From a virus: a stretch of 64,000 nt of DNA. The position numbers and the translations under genes are program-made. Within the stretch, counting starts at the first letter, position 1; every line of letters begins with the position of its first letter. Below the pieces are notes generated by a model that made no database searches, was not told the DNA's origin, and was given only the letters and a program-made list of their open reading frames with translations. The stretch is taken from the IMG/VR virus record IMGVR_UViG_3300028422_001962, positions 1 through 64,000 of that record; one strand, 5' to 3'. This document shows, piece by piece, positions 40,042 through 49,154 of this stretch.

Positions 40042-40494
40042 TTACAGTGCCGAAAAGTCCCGTAGTATGGGGATTTCTGCTGTATCGAAGTCTTTTTTCT
40101 CGTAGAAAACGGGTATGCTCTTTTCCTTAAGCTGCCGGATGTATTTCAGGCAATCCAGGGTATTGCGGGCAAACCTGCTGATGGATTTTGTAATGACCAT
40201 GTCGATGCTGCCCGCCATGCACTCATCGATCATTCGGTTGAATTCTTCACGCTTCTTTGTATTTGTACCTGAGATGCCGTCATCTGCATAAATTCCTGCC
40301 AGTGTCCAATCCGGATGGCCGTTGATGTAAGCTGTGTAATGCTCAATCTGCGCATCGTAGCTGGTAGCTTGTTCATCACTGTCGGTTGAAACCCTACAGT
40401 AGGCAGCAACACGGAGTTTTGGCTTTTCTTCATCACTATCTTTTCGGATATGCTTCCTTGCTGGAAGCACCGTAACAGTTCTATTTGTTGCCAA
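40042..40494 (-). pseudogene. Truncated large serine recombinase (catalytic domain only)
   Basis: 150 residues, TTG start at 40494 after [35 protein letters not shown] carries the catalytic Ser, then [20 protein letters not shown] and [20 protein letters not shown], as in Tn4451/phiC31-type integrases. After [15 protein letters not shown] the frame runs into unrelated sequence and stops; the recombinase and zinc domains (about 350 residues) are missing. It cannot integrate DNA by itself and marks a decayed mobile element. Confidence 0.85.
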
Positions 40495-40498
40495 TTGT

Positions 40499-40567
40499 TT
40501 ACACCTCGCTTTCTATTAGGCTATCATCTGCTGCGCAGCTCCGTGGACTTGTCTGTGCCTTATACAT
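40499..40567 (-). CDS. 22-residue leader ORF upstream of the recombinase fragment
   Basis: ATG at 40567 with AAGGAGGTGAAACGA, an almost perfect ribosome site, stop TAA at 40499-40501, 4 bp before the recombinase TTG. The peptide is [20 protein letters not shown] plus two residues. The strong site suggests real translation and coupling to the weak TTG start, but no function is known. Confidence 0.45.
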   Translation of the reverse strand: MYKAQTSPRSCAADDSLIESEV

Positions 40568-40708
40568 TCGTTTCACCTCCTTGGAAGGAGCGCTTGTCGT
40601 TTTGCTCTTTCCACTACCCAATGGAGGTGAAAATGCTGTTTGAACGAAAATCGAGAAAAGTTTTTCTCCGGCCCCCTAAAAAGGCAGCCGGAGAATGATG
40701 GTGCGGTA

Positions 40709-41230
40709 TCAGATGTAGTCGTGCAGGAGCTCTCGCAAAGTGTCAAATGCTTTTTTCTTTTTGTAGTTGATAGTGGATTGCTGAGAAATGCCCATGATGG
40801 CAGCTATCTCTCGTTCCGTCTTATCCTGAAGCAAAAGTTCACAGATGCGGCGACCATCAGGGTCGAGCTTGTCCAGCTTGCATAGAAGGGCGTCCAGTAG
40901 TTCGCGCTCTTCCAAAACTGACTGAGCGCTGGGAGAATCGTCTGGTAAGTCATCGAGCCAGCTTTTTTCGTTACCATCCTCGTCCGAAACGGTGTAGTCA
41001 AGGGAAAGCTCATCCCCACCTTTGCGAAAACGGCAGGTGCAGCAGTCCATGTCGCAGAGATAGCGCTTGCTTGCAGGGCAGACACAGCGGCCATGTTCTT
41101 GTTGCCTACGACGATAGGCATTGATGTCACGGTAATAGTTGTCATAGTCGATTTTGCTGATAGACACCCATTGGTGCAGGTCTTTGAGGTAGATTGCGCG
41201 TTCGGTGGGTTGATTGTCTTGGGTTTTCAT
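40709..41230 (-). CDS. Sigma-70-like factor of a mobile element
   Basis: 173 residues. A cysteine cluster (CDMDCCTCRFRKGGDELSLD) follows a basic N-terminus. Region-4 HTH: LDKLDPDGRRICELLLQDKT, EREIAAIMGISQQSTINYKK. The same layout is seen in the prophage sigma at 13388. Such genes occur in ICEs and prophages just ahead of recombinases. Here the truncated recombinase lies downstream, so this is part of the same remnant. Its ribosome site can be locked in an 8-bp helix. Confidence 0.75.
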   Translation of the reverse strand: MKTQDNQPTERAIYLKDLHQWVSISKIDYDNYYRDINAYRRRQQEHGRCVCPASKRYLCDMDCCTCRFRKGGDELSLDYTVSDEDGNEKSWLDDLPDDSPSAQSVLEERELLDALLCKLDKLDPDGRRICELLLQDKTEREIAAIMGISQQSTINYKKKKAFDTLRELLHDYI

Positions 41231-41235
41231 TTAGA

Positions 41236-41280
41236 TTTCCTCCTGTGATTTGAATTGCGTGAGCAATCGCAGGGAGGAAA
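41236..41280 (-). promoter_or_regulatory. SD-sequestering hairpin before the sigma-like gene
   Basis: Minus strand: TTTCCTCC (plus 41273-41280) pairs perfectly with GGAGGAAA (41236-41243), the ribosome site. The loop holds a second hairpin ATTGC-TCAC-GCAAT (41254-41267). Translation may be regulated. The rest of 41281-41534 shows no gene. Confidence 0.55.
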
Positions 41281-41534
41281 CATGTTGAAAAATGTAAAAT
41301 TTACCATTATGTCATTGAATTTCGGTTTACTACGTGATATAATGGTTTAGTTGGGTTTGGTGGGAGTTACGAAAGTAAGTAACCTGCACCGGCTTTGCTG
41401 TATCCAGAAGCAATAAAAAATGCCCCTGCGATTTCTCACAAGGACATGAAATTGTTCGCCGAGTTCGCCAGCCATACTTCGTTTGGTTGCTTGGAGTTCG
41501 CCGAGTTAGTTTTTTTGAAATATGGTGAAAATCT

Positions 41535-42467
41535 ATGACAAACACTTTAAAACAGCGCCTTTGCGGCGGTACTTTTTTCACATTATTTTTACGCGCCAGA
41601 AAGCCCTTGCGTGGAGCAAATGAATATTATGCAGGGACTCCAGAGCCATATTCCGAACCCATAGCTCTGTTTGCCTTATCTAAGGTGATAGTTCCTGATT
41701 GGAAGAGCATATTTGTATACGCCGATAGCACAGTTAGTGGTAATACTTCGGAATATAAGACCTGTAACAATGAAGGCGGCTCAATATACCCTTTTGGTGA
41801 TGGTGCAGCGCTGACTGCATTCAATGCACGAATCAAAGAAAACTATCCTTCTGTATTAGCCGAAATGTGCAAGGTTATAGGCTTGCTCGTTGACACCGGC
41901 AGCATGAGAAAAGATGAGCGCTTTGTTAAAGAGCTTTTAGCCTTGATTGCAGTCGATGATTCCATCGGGGATAGTCAACCTTTCTTTGCTCTGGAAAGCG
42001 GCGATACTATAACAAAATCCGATCTCCTCAAAGCAACAGGTGTTTGCTTACAATCATTTTTATTAGGTGTTTGGCATTTCGCAGTAACCCGTTCGGAAAA
42101 GAACACTTTTGGTAAGGAAACAATCGATCTATGGTGTCCTTCAACCGGGGGTGGAAAGCGCGAATACAAAGGTAACCTTGCAAACCTCATAACAAGGAAT
42201 ATCACGCTAACCTATCGTGAACCATTTGAGGAAAGTGCAGATTCCGAAATTGTTGATGAGCCCTTGGTGGATGAGCCTATGACAAGTGATGAACCTCATA
42301 GCGAGGAACAATCGACAGAAAAAGAACCTGCCGCATCCAATTTGACGCAGCAGGTTATAAACAACAATCCGACATTCTTCAATTTCAACATATCAGGCAA
42401 TAACAACAGCTTCTATAACAGGGTAGATACAGTAAATATTAAGAACGGAGGGCAAAAAGATGAGTGA
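41535..42467 (+). CDS. Unrecognised protein, possible effector of a two-gene module
   Basis: 310 residues. I recognise no family. The N-terminus (LKQRLCGGTFFTLFLRARKP) and a helical middle (RFVKELLALIAVDDSIGDSQ, LLKATGVCLQSFLLGVWHFA) look like a compact globular domain. A 50-residue acidic linker then leads to an Asn-rich end (NNNPTFFNFNISGNNNSFYN). It overlaps the next gene by 8 bp. A weak ribosome site (GGTGAAAATCT) precedes the ATG. The context (RM systems downstream, mobile remnants upstream) suggests a defence or conflict role; alternative starts are possible. Confidence 0.6.
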   Translation: MTNTLKQRLCGGTFFTLFLRARKPLRGANEYYAGTPEPYSEPIALFALSKVIVPDWKSIFVYADSTVSGNTSEYKTCNNEGGSIYPFGDGAALTAFNARIKENYPSVLAEMCKVIGLLVDTGSMRKDERFVKELLALIAVDDSIGDSQPFFALESGDTITKSDLLKATGVCLQSFLLGVWHFAVTRSEKNTFGKETIDLWCPSTGGGKREYKGNLANLITRNITLTYREPFEESADSEIVDEPLVDEPMTSDEPHSEEQSTEKEPAASNLTQQVINNNPTFFNFNISGNNNSFYNRVDTVNIKNGGQKDE

Positions 42468-43086
42468 GAAACTTCAGCCGATCTCATCGGCCTTCCTTCC
42501 GTCGAACGGCGCATCGGCTAATATAACTCTACCCGGCGACGGGAACACATTGATTGCCCAGGCCAATGTGGTAAACATGAAAAGCGTGTACATTCCTGTT
42601 GTTCAGGCAAACGGTGTAACACTTCCGACAAGACGGACTGTGAATGAGGATTATTATAATCTTTTCGTTATTGGCGATGAAACATTTACTGGAGGATATT
42701 TTATCGTACCGAAGAAGTGTGCATTAACTGAAAGCATAGCGCCAGAATTGAAAGCCTTGTATGCTAAGCTCGATATGAATGCCATTGCAGCAATCAAAAC
42801 TTTCCCAGCCATATTCGCAAGCAAAAATCATCAGTATTGTTGTGCGGGAGTGAATCAAGAGGCATACCTCGGATTTGTAAATGATATAAGCATTCAGGAC
42901 AACGGTATTAAGGTTTCTTTTCATCTACTGTATGCAATTCCCCAGAGAAGATTGAATGAACTTGCTTGTGAGATTTCTATTGACTGTGCTTCAGCGTTCA
43001 ACGAATTCGACAATACGCATTGGACAATTAAGCGGATAAACATTATAGAAAAACTGCGTAAAGCAGGCATAGACACACTCCTTTAA
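42460..43086 (+). CDS. Unrecognised protein, partner of the 41535 gene
   Basis: 208 residues, GGAGGGCAAAAAG ribosome site within the previous gene. Its start has a beta-type, Asn/Gly-rich segment (ANITLPGDGNTLIAQANVVN) that echoes the C-terminal tail of the 41535 product, so the two may interact through these parts. A domain from about 60 follows (YYNLFVIGDETFTGGYFIVP and on). No enzyme motif seen. Real gene judging by overlap, codon use and length; function unknown. Confidence 0.6.
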   Translation: MSEKLQPISSAFLPSNGASANITLPGDGNTLIAQANVVNMKSVYIPVVQANGVTLPTRRTVNEDYYNLFVIGDETFTGGYFIVPKKCALTESIAPELKALYAKLDMNAIAAIKTFPAIFASKNHQYCCAGVNQEAYLGFVNDISIQDNGIKVSFHLLYAIPQRRLNELACEISIDCASAFNEFDNTHWTIKRINIIEKLRKAGIDTLL

Positions 43087-43134
43087 GATAAATAGCCGCA
43101 CAGAAACTCGATATACACATTATGGAGGTTCAAT

Positions 43135-43335
43135 ATGAGTAACGAGAAAGAAAACAGTGTTCCTGAAAAATGGGTAAACCTTGAGGATGTTGCAGAACAT
43201 CTCAGCGTTAGCAAGGACACCGTCCGCACATGGATGCGGGAAGGTAAACTCCCCATTAACAAAGCTGGGAAGAGATACAAGTTCAAAATTTCCGAAGTTG
43301 ATGAATGGGTACGAAAAGGAAAAATCAAAGATTAA
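43135..43335 (+). CDS. HTH_17 (excisionase/MerR-like) DNA-binding protein
   Basis: 66 residues. WVNLEDVAEHLSVSKDTVRT, WMREGKLPINKAGKRYKFKI and SEVDEWVRKGKI form a complete winged helix of the helix_turn_helix_17 type. Ribosome site TGGAGGTTCAAT. Proteins of this kind precede type I RM and other defence genes and probably regulate them, although the fold is shared with excisionases. It is 57 bp before the AAA ATPase gene. Confidence 0.8.
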   Translation: MSNEKENSVPEKWVNLEDVAEHLSVSKDTVRTWMREGKLPINKAGKRYKFKISEVDEWVRKGKIKD

Positions 43336-43392
43336 TAGGCAATAAATGATATTTCGTAAATACCGACCAATCTCGGTGGAAGGAGAAAAATT

Positions 43393-45669
43393 ATGACGCC
43401 AAAAATGTCATCCGCAATCAAAAAAATAACGCTCAATACCCCCACCTTCAACGGAGACGTGGTTGAGCCGACATTTATTAATTTCTTTTACGGCAGAAAC
43501 GGCGCTGGCAAATCCACGATAGCACAGGCTATCGGCGCAAATACCGGCCTACTTTGGCAGGACGGCAAGTCAGCGGCGGATTATGATATTTTGGTTTATG
43601 ACCAAGACTTCATCAACAACAACCTGCAGAATTACGGGAACCTCGCAGGCGTGTTTACTGTATGTGATACAAATATCGAAATTCAAAAACAGGTGGAACA
43701 GAAAACGGCTGAAAGAGCCTCATTTGATGAGCAGTACCGTACTCTTACCACTGCAGCGGGAAGCAAACAGGATGCTATGACCGCCTCTTTGAGCACTTTT
43801 CAGAATGCTTGTTGGGAAAAGTCGAAGTCGATTCGGGACGCATTCGATGAGGCGATGAAGGGCAAAAAGCGAATTAACTTGTTCGCAGAATCTGTTTTAT
43901 CCGTTCCGACACCCGCTGAGCATGACTTAGCCGCGCTGAAAAAAATGTACGATATTGCATTCGATACTTCAGCAACAGTATATAAGCTCTTTTCCAGAGC
44001 TGGCAGCTCCACCACATATGGAAAGTTACCCGGAAAAGACCTCATGGATAAAGCCATTGTAGGTAGTAGTGAGTCAACATTCACGGCATTTATGAAGGCC
44101 CTTCATGCAACCGACTGGGTACGGCAAGGACACGATCACTATGTGGCTGGAGCCGACGGAAAATGTCCGTTCTGCCAGCAGAAACTACCGGCGGGTTTTG
44201 ATGATGAAATTGCGGCTTGTTTTGATGCACAGTACCAGCAAGACATTGACGATATTACGGAATTTCAAGCTACATATTCACGTGAGACGGGTGCCATTTT
44301 AGACACGCTCCAAACAAACCTGCAGGATGTGCTTGCTACCGTAGATTTGGTGGAATACAAGGATAAAATTGCACTATTAAAAAGCAGTATCGAAATCAAC
44401 AAGCAGCGCATCTCCGGTAAAGTTAAGGAACCCACCTCTATCGTGGCGCTTGAGGATACGGATTCACTGCTCATAGAAATAGGCACTCTCATTGATGATA
44501 TCAACCGCCAGATCAAGGCCAACAACGATGTCGTAAATGACAAGAAGGCGAAAAAGGCAGCTTGTGTCAATCAGGTGTGGGAGCATCTTGCTTTCATGTT
44601 GAGCCGTGATGTCGCTACTTATAAGGCTGAACAGGCAAAGCTAAAAAAAGAAGCTGATGACCTGACAGCCAAAGCGACTGCTGCACGTCGCGCTTTTAAT
44701 GCCGCAACGGGCGATATTGCCGAACTTAACAAACAGGTAGTCAATACCCAAGCAGCTATTGCCAGCATAAACGCTTTACTAAAAGACTCCGGATTTCAAG
44801 GCTTCAGCCTCCGTGAGAAGACGGGAGTTCCGAATGTGTATGAGGTTGTACGTGAAGACGGAAGCATTGCGGTAAAGTTGAGTGAAGGTGAGCGTAATTT
44901 TATTGCATTTTTGTACTTCTACAACCTTGTTCGTGGCAGCCATAGCAGCGAAGAAGTAAAGGACAAAATCGTGGTTATCGACGACCCGGTTTCCAGTATG
45001 GACAGCAACACACTGTTTATTGTTAGTGCTATCATTCGAGAAATGGTCGAAGTTTGCTATAACAACACCGACTATCGCGACAACACGGTTCAGGGCGACT
45101 ACATCAAACAGATATTCATTCTGACGCACAATGTGTATTTTCATAGGGAGATTACCTATCGGCAGGTCAGTCGCTACAAGAGCGTGTCATTTTACATGAT
45201 ACATAAAACAGACAACGTGTCGACAGTCAAGCTCTGTGACAAAGAGAGTGAAGGATGTCCGACTGAAAAAGAAAATTACAACCCGGTTCAAAACTCATAT
45301 GCGGCTCTGTGGGATGAATTCAGAGTATTGAAGTCCACAATACCGCTGCTCAATGTAATACGGCGTATTTTGGAGTATTATTTTCTGCAGCTTTGCGGAT
45401 ACGAGGGAACGGACATCCGTAAGGTTGTTTTGGAAAAGAACAAAGATAAATTTGTCACCCCGGTGGAAGGCGGTCAGCCGGATTATGAGAAATACCAGCT
45501 GGCTTCGTCGATGCTGACATATATCAATAACCCGCAGGGTATCAGCGATGGTTTGAACTATGTCGAAGATTGCGTCGATGCCGGGCAATACAAAACAGTT
45601 TTCAAGCTTATCTTTGATTCGCTTGGACAGATACAGCATTACAATATGATGATGGGGCAAGAGGCATAA
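43393..45669 (+). CDS. AAA_13 ATPase, RloC/PrrC-like
   Basis: 758 residues. ABC/SMC-like ATPase: Walker A GRNGAGKS (34-41), an internal coiled coil with a zinc-hook-like CPFC (258-261), the signature region SEGERNFIAFLYFYNL, and VIDDPVSSMDSNT as Walker B. These features match RloC/PrrC-type anticodon-nuclease ATPases, which accompany type I RM systems and act when restriction fails. R657 and E661 (RRILE) resemble part of the PrrC R-x3-E...H triad, but no His lies within about 40 residues after it (next at 749). tRNA cleavage is therefore not assured. It is 68 bp upstream of hsdM. Confidence 0.8.
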   Translation: MTPKMSSAIKKITLNTPTFNGDVVEPTFINFFYGRNGAGKSTIAQAIGANTGLLWQDGKSAADYDILVYDQDFINNNLQNYGNLAGVFTVCDTNIEIQKQVEQKTAERASFDEQYRTLTTAAGSKQDAMTASLSTFQNACWEKSKSIRDAFDEAMKGKKRINLFAESVLSVPTPAEHDLAALKKMYDIAFDTSATVYKLFSRAGSSTTYGKLPGKDLMDKAIVGSSESTFTAFMKALHATDWVRQGHDHYVAGADGKCPFCQQKLPAGFDDEIAACFDAQYQQDIDDITEFQATYSRETGAILDTLQTNLQDVLATVDLVEYKDKIALLKSSIEINKQRISGKVKEPTSIVALEDTDSLLIEIGTLIDDINRQIKANNDVVNDKKAKKAACVNQVWEHLAFMLSRDVATYKAEQAKLKKEADDLTAKATAARRAFNAATGDIAELNKQVVNTQAAIASINALLKDSGFQGFSLREKTGVPNVYEVVREDGSIAVKLSEGERNFIAFLYFYNLVRGSHSSEEVKDKIVVIDDPVSSMDSNTLFIVSAIIREMVEVCYNNTDYRDNTVQGDYIKQIFILTHNVYFHREITYRQVSRYKSVSFYMIHKTDNVSTVKLCDKESEGCPTEKENYNPVQNSYAALWDEFRVLKSTIPLLNVIRRILEYYFLQLCGYEGTDIRKVVLEKNKDKFVTPVEGGQPDYEKYQLASSMLTYINNPQGISDGLNYVEDCVDAGQYKTVFKLIFDSLGQIQHYNMMMGQEA

Positions 45670-45737
45670 GCCCCTCTCATGGGACAGCCAATGGCGTAGA
45701 ATGATAACGGGCAAAAAGCCTGAGTGGAGGAAATTTT

Positions 45738-47843
45738 ATGGTTGATAAGCAAATAATAGATGCAATGTGGGATGATTCCCCCATTGATGTGTCTACAGAG
45801 GTAAACTTTATCTGGTCGATCGCAAACAAGCTGCGCGGTCCGTACCAGAGCGATAAATATAAGGATGTCATCATACCGATGACCGTCATCCGCCGTTTTG
45901 AGTGCGCTCTTGCACCTACCAAAAAGGCGGTCGTTGATCAGTTTAATGCCAATCCGAGCTATCCGCCGAAAGCGATGTATCGCATCTCCGGCTTTCAGTT
46001 CTACAATACCAGCGGTTATGATCTCGCTGAGCTGGTGAACGATGCCGACCACATTGCCGCCAATTTCAAAAGCTATATTCAGGGCTTTTCACCTAATGTG
46101 CAGGAAATTCTGCTGTCAGCCGAAAAGGGTCTGGATTTCTATAAGCAAATCGACAAGATGGATAAAAACAATCGCTTGCTCAGTGTTGTCAAGGCGTTTT
46201 CAGAACTCGACTTGAACCCTCGTACCATCGACAACGTGAAAATGGGATACATATTCGAGGAGCTCATACGTAAATTCTCTGAAAATGCCGAGGCTGGCGA
46301 CCACTACACGGGCAGAGATATCATTAAGACGATGGTCAATATTCTGCTGGCAGAGGGCTGCGACGACATTTTTGATGATGGCAAGGTTATCACGATACTC
46401 GACCAAGCCTGCGGCACAGGCGGTATGCTTTCTACTGGCTATAACTTCATTAAACGTTATAACCCCTCTGCCGACGTCCGGCTTTTTGGGCAGGAAATCA
46501 ACCCGGAATCTTATGCGATGTGCCTTTCCGAAATGCTCATTAAAGGTCAGAACTCCGAGAACATCTGTTATCAAGACACCATGAAAGCCGACTGCTTCAA
46601 GGGAACAGCGATGCGTTTCGTGCTCGAAAATCCGCCGTTCGGTACTGCGTGGGGTGGCAAGGACGCTGCCGAGGGCGTTGAAACTGCAGTAAATGATGAA
46701 TTCAAGAAGGGCTATGACGGACGCTGGGGTGCGGGGCTTCCCGGTTCCGGTGATATGCAGATGCTGTTTTTACAGTCTGCAATTGACAAAATGGACAAGC
46801 ATAACGGACGCGCTGCCATCATTCAAAACGGCAGTCCTCTGTTTTCCGGTGGCACTGCTTCTGGCGAGAGCCAGATCCGCCGCTGGCTACTGCAAAGCGA
46901 CCTGATTGAAGCAATAATTGCGCTGCCGACAGATCTTTTTTACAATACCGGCATCGCTACATATATTTGGGTGTTATCGAAAAATAAGCGCGCCGAGCGC
47001 AAGGGTAAAATTCAGCTCATTGACGCTTCCAGCATTTTTCATAAGCTCCGTAAAGCTCTGGGGAACAAGAAAAACGAGATTGCCCCGGAAGACCGCTCCG
47101 ACATTACACGGTTGTATGCGGACTTCAAAGAAAACGAGCTATGCAAAATCTATAACAACGAAGAATTCATTTATCGAGAGTATACCGTGATGCAACCGCT
47201 CCAACGTAGCTATGCCATCACTGAAGAACGCATCCAGCAGATGCTTTCAAAAGGCGCACTCAGTTCTTTATATGACGAGGGCAAAGTCAGCGAACTGGAA
47301 AATTCCGAAGAAGAGCTGTCCGGCAAGGACGTAAAGAAGTTGGAGAACTATCAGAACAACAAGCCTGTGTTTGATAGCATAGTTGCCGCACTGGAAGCCG
47401 CCGTTTCTGAGGAAGTCTACCTTTCCCCGGCTGCGTTTCTGCCTGAGGTAACAAAGGTACTGTCTTCCGCAACTGCAGACAAGAAGCTAATTGAGAAAAT
47501 TGCGGACGGTCTTTCCGTCATGGATAAGAACGCTGAAATTCAGCGTGACAGGAAGGGCGAAATCATCTATGACAAGGAATCGAAGGATACCGAAATTGTA
47601 AAATATGAGGAGGACATTGACACCTATATGGCGCGTGAAGTCCTGCCGCACATCCCCGATGCGAAAGCATTCTTCGAGGAAGATTTGAGCAAGAAAAAGC
47701 CGGTCATCAAGACCGGTGCGGAGATTCCATTTACCCGCTATTTTTACAAATATCAGCAGCCTACCCCCAGTGAAGAGCTGGAGGAACGCTTTACTACGCT
47801 TGAGCAATCAATCAATGAGCGCGTAGCAAAGCTGTTCGATTAA
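45738..47843 (+). CDS. hsdM: Type I RM methyltransferase subunit
   Basis: 701 residues. An N-terminal helical HsdM_N domain (IIDAMWDDSPIDVSTEVNFI and on) is followed by the gamma-class N6-adenine methyltransferase: LDQACGTGGML near 221 (SAM motif I) and ENPPFGTAWGG with NPPF near 298-301 (catalytic). A long C-terminal extension (residues 480-700) is helical. It methylates adenine in the site chosen by HsdS. Ribosome site TGGAGGAAATTTT; hsdS follows after 12 bp. Confidence 0.96.
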   Translation: MVDKQIIDAMWDDSPIDVSTEVNFIWSIANKLRGPYQSDKYKDVIIPMTVIRRFECALAPTKKAVVDQFNANPSYPPKAMYRISGFQFYNTSGYDLAELVNDADHIAANFKSYIQGFSPNVQEILLSAEKGLDFYKQIDKMDKNNRLLSVVKAFSELDLNPRTIDNVKMGYIFEELIRKFSENAEAGDHYTGRDIIKTMVNILLAEGCDDIFDDGKVITILDQACGTGGMLSTGYNFIKRYNPSADVRLFGQEINPESYAMCLSEMLIKGQNSENICYQDTMKADCFKGTAMRFVLENPPFGTAWGGKDAAEGVETAVNDEFKKGYDGRWGAGLPGSGDMQMLFLQSAIDKMDKHNGRAAIIQNGSPLFSGGTASGESQIRRWLLQSDLIEAIIALPTDLFYNTGIATYIWVLSKNKRAERKGKIQLIDASSIFHKLRKALGNKKNEIAPEDRSDITRLYADFKENELCKIYNNEEFIYREYTVMQPLQRSYAITEERIQQMLSKGALSSLYDEGKVSELENSEEELSGKDVKKLENYQNNKPVFDSIVAALEAAVSEEVYLSPAAFLPEVTKVLSSATADKKLIEKIADGLSVMDKNAEIQRDRKGEIIYDKESKDTEIVKYEEDIDTYMAREVLPHIPDAKAFFEEDLSKKKPVIKTGAEIPFTRYFYKYQQPTPSEELEERFTTLEQSINERVAKLFD

Positions 47844-47855
47844 GGCGGTGATTTT

Positions 47856-49154
47856 ATGAGAGAGATGAAAGACAGCGGCATACAATGGCTCAAAGAAATA
47901 CCATCAAGCTGGAAACTTAAAAAAATTAAATACACATTGAAAGAGCGTATAGAAAAAAATAATCCTATAAGAACATCTGATATTTTGTCTCTTACTGCGA
48001 AGCAGGGTGTCATTCCTTATGACGAAAAAGAAGGTGGCGGTAATAAGCCAAAAGAGGATGTGAGCGCATATAGATTGGCATATCCTGGTGATATAGTGAT
48101 GAACAGCATGAACATTCTTTCTGGTTCGGTGGGATTGTCGCGTTATTTCGGATGTGTAAGTCCGGTATACTATATGCTCAGACCGTATAGCAATGAAGAC
48201 GACGTACGCTATTTTAACTATATTTTTCAGACTACCGTTTTTCAAAAAAGTTTATTTGGTCTCGGCAACGGTATTCTCATAAAAGAGTCTGGCAACGGTA
48301 AGTTAAACACGATTCGTATGCGAATACCGATGGACAAGTTCGGCAATTTAGTTATTCCAATAGCAACAGCACAAGAACAACGAATTATTGCCGACATCCT
48401 CGATAACAAATGCTCCGAAATAGACAGCCTTGTCGCGGATATCCAATCACAGATTGACACCTTGGAACAATATAAGCGGTCGGTCATCACTGAGGCGGTC
48501 ACAAAAGGCTTGAACCCGGATGCCGAGATGAAAGACAGTGGGATTGAATATGTAGGAACGATACCCGCACATTGGGATAAACATCCGCTATATTGCTATT
48601 TTGTAGAGAGGAAAAACAAAAACAGTCTTGGCAAAGAAGAAAACCTGCTATCTTTGAGCTATGGTCGCGTTATACAAAAAGATATCAACTCAAATGGCGG
48701 TTTACTTCCGGAAAGTTTTAATACCTATAACATTGTTGAAACCAACGATATCATTATCCGCCCAACTGACCTGCAAAATGATAAACGCAGTCTGCGTACC
48801 GGACTGGTAAAGGAACACGGTATTATTACATCTGCATATATAGCTTTAAAAGCAAAGGCAAACCTGATTTCCGGGTATTACCACTACCTGCTTCATGCGT
48901 TCGATGTTATGAAAGTGTTTTATAACATGGGTAACGGTGTGCGTCAGGGATTGAATTTCTCTGAATTTTCTCGTTTGATGGTTTTTTACCCTCCGTATGA
49001 GGAGCAAAAAGCAATCACTTCATATCTTGACAAAAAGTGCTCTGATATAGATTCTGTGATTGCCGATAAGCAGTCACAACTTGCATCCATTGATGAATAC
49101 AAAAAATCTCTCATCTACGAGTATGTCACAGGTAAAAAGGAGGTCACCGCATGA
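47856..49154 (+). CDS. hsdS: Type I RM specificity subunit
   Basis: 432 residues, two target-recognition domains and two conserved coiled-coil spacers. The half-repeats are plain: MKDSGIQWLKEIPSSWKLKK at the start and MKDSGIEYVGTIPAHWDKHP near 223, then EQRIIADILDNKCSEIDSLV and EQKAITSYLDKKCSDIDSVI. The repeats are visible in DNA too (47865 and 48528). Recognition sequence cannot be read off. The stop overlaps the next gene (ATGA). Confidence 0.96.
   Translation: MREMKDSGIQWLKEIPSSWKLKKIKYTLKERIEKNNPIRTSDILSLTAKQGVIPYDEKEGGGNKPKEDVSAYRLAYPGDIVMNSMNILSGSVGLSRYFGCVSPVYYMLRPYSNEDDVRYFNYIFQTTVFQKSLFGLGNGILIKESGNGKLNTIRMRIPMDKFGNLVIPIATAQEQRIIADILDNKCSEIDSLVADIQSQIDTLEQYKRSVITEAVTKGLNPDAEMKDSGIEYVGTIPAHWDKHPLYCYFVERKNKNSLGKEENLLSLSYGRVIQKDINSNGGLLPESFNTYNIVETNDIIIRPTDLQNDKRSLRTGLVKEHGIITSAYIALKAKANLISGYYHYLLHAFDVMKVFYNMGNGVRQGLNFSEFSRLMVFYPPYEEQKAITSYLDKKCSDIDSVIADKQSQLASIDEYKKSLIYEYVTGKKEVTA

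Noticed and set aside
40042-40494. Functional serine integrase
   Set aside because: Only the catalytic domain remains; the DNA-binding recombinase and zinc domains are missing and the frame diverges before the stop.
43135-43335. Excisionase of an active integrated element
   Set aside because: The HTH_17 fold is shared with xis, but no intact integrase is adjacent; a regulator of the downstream genes is more likely.
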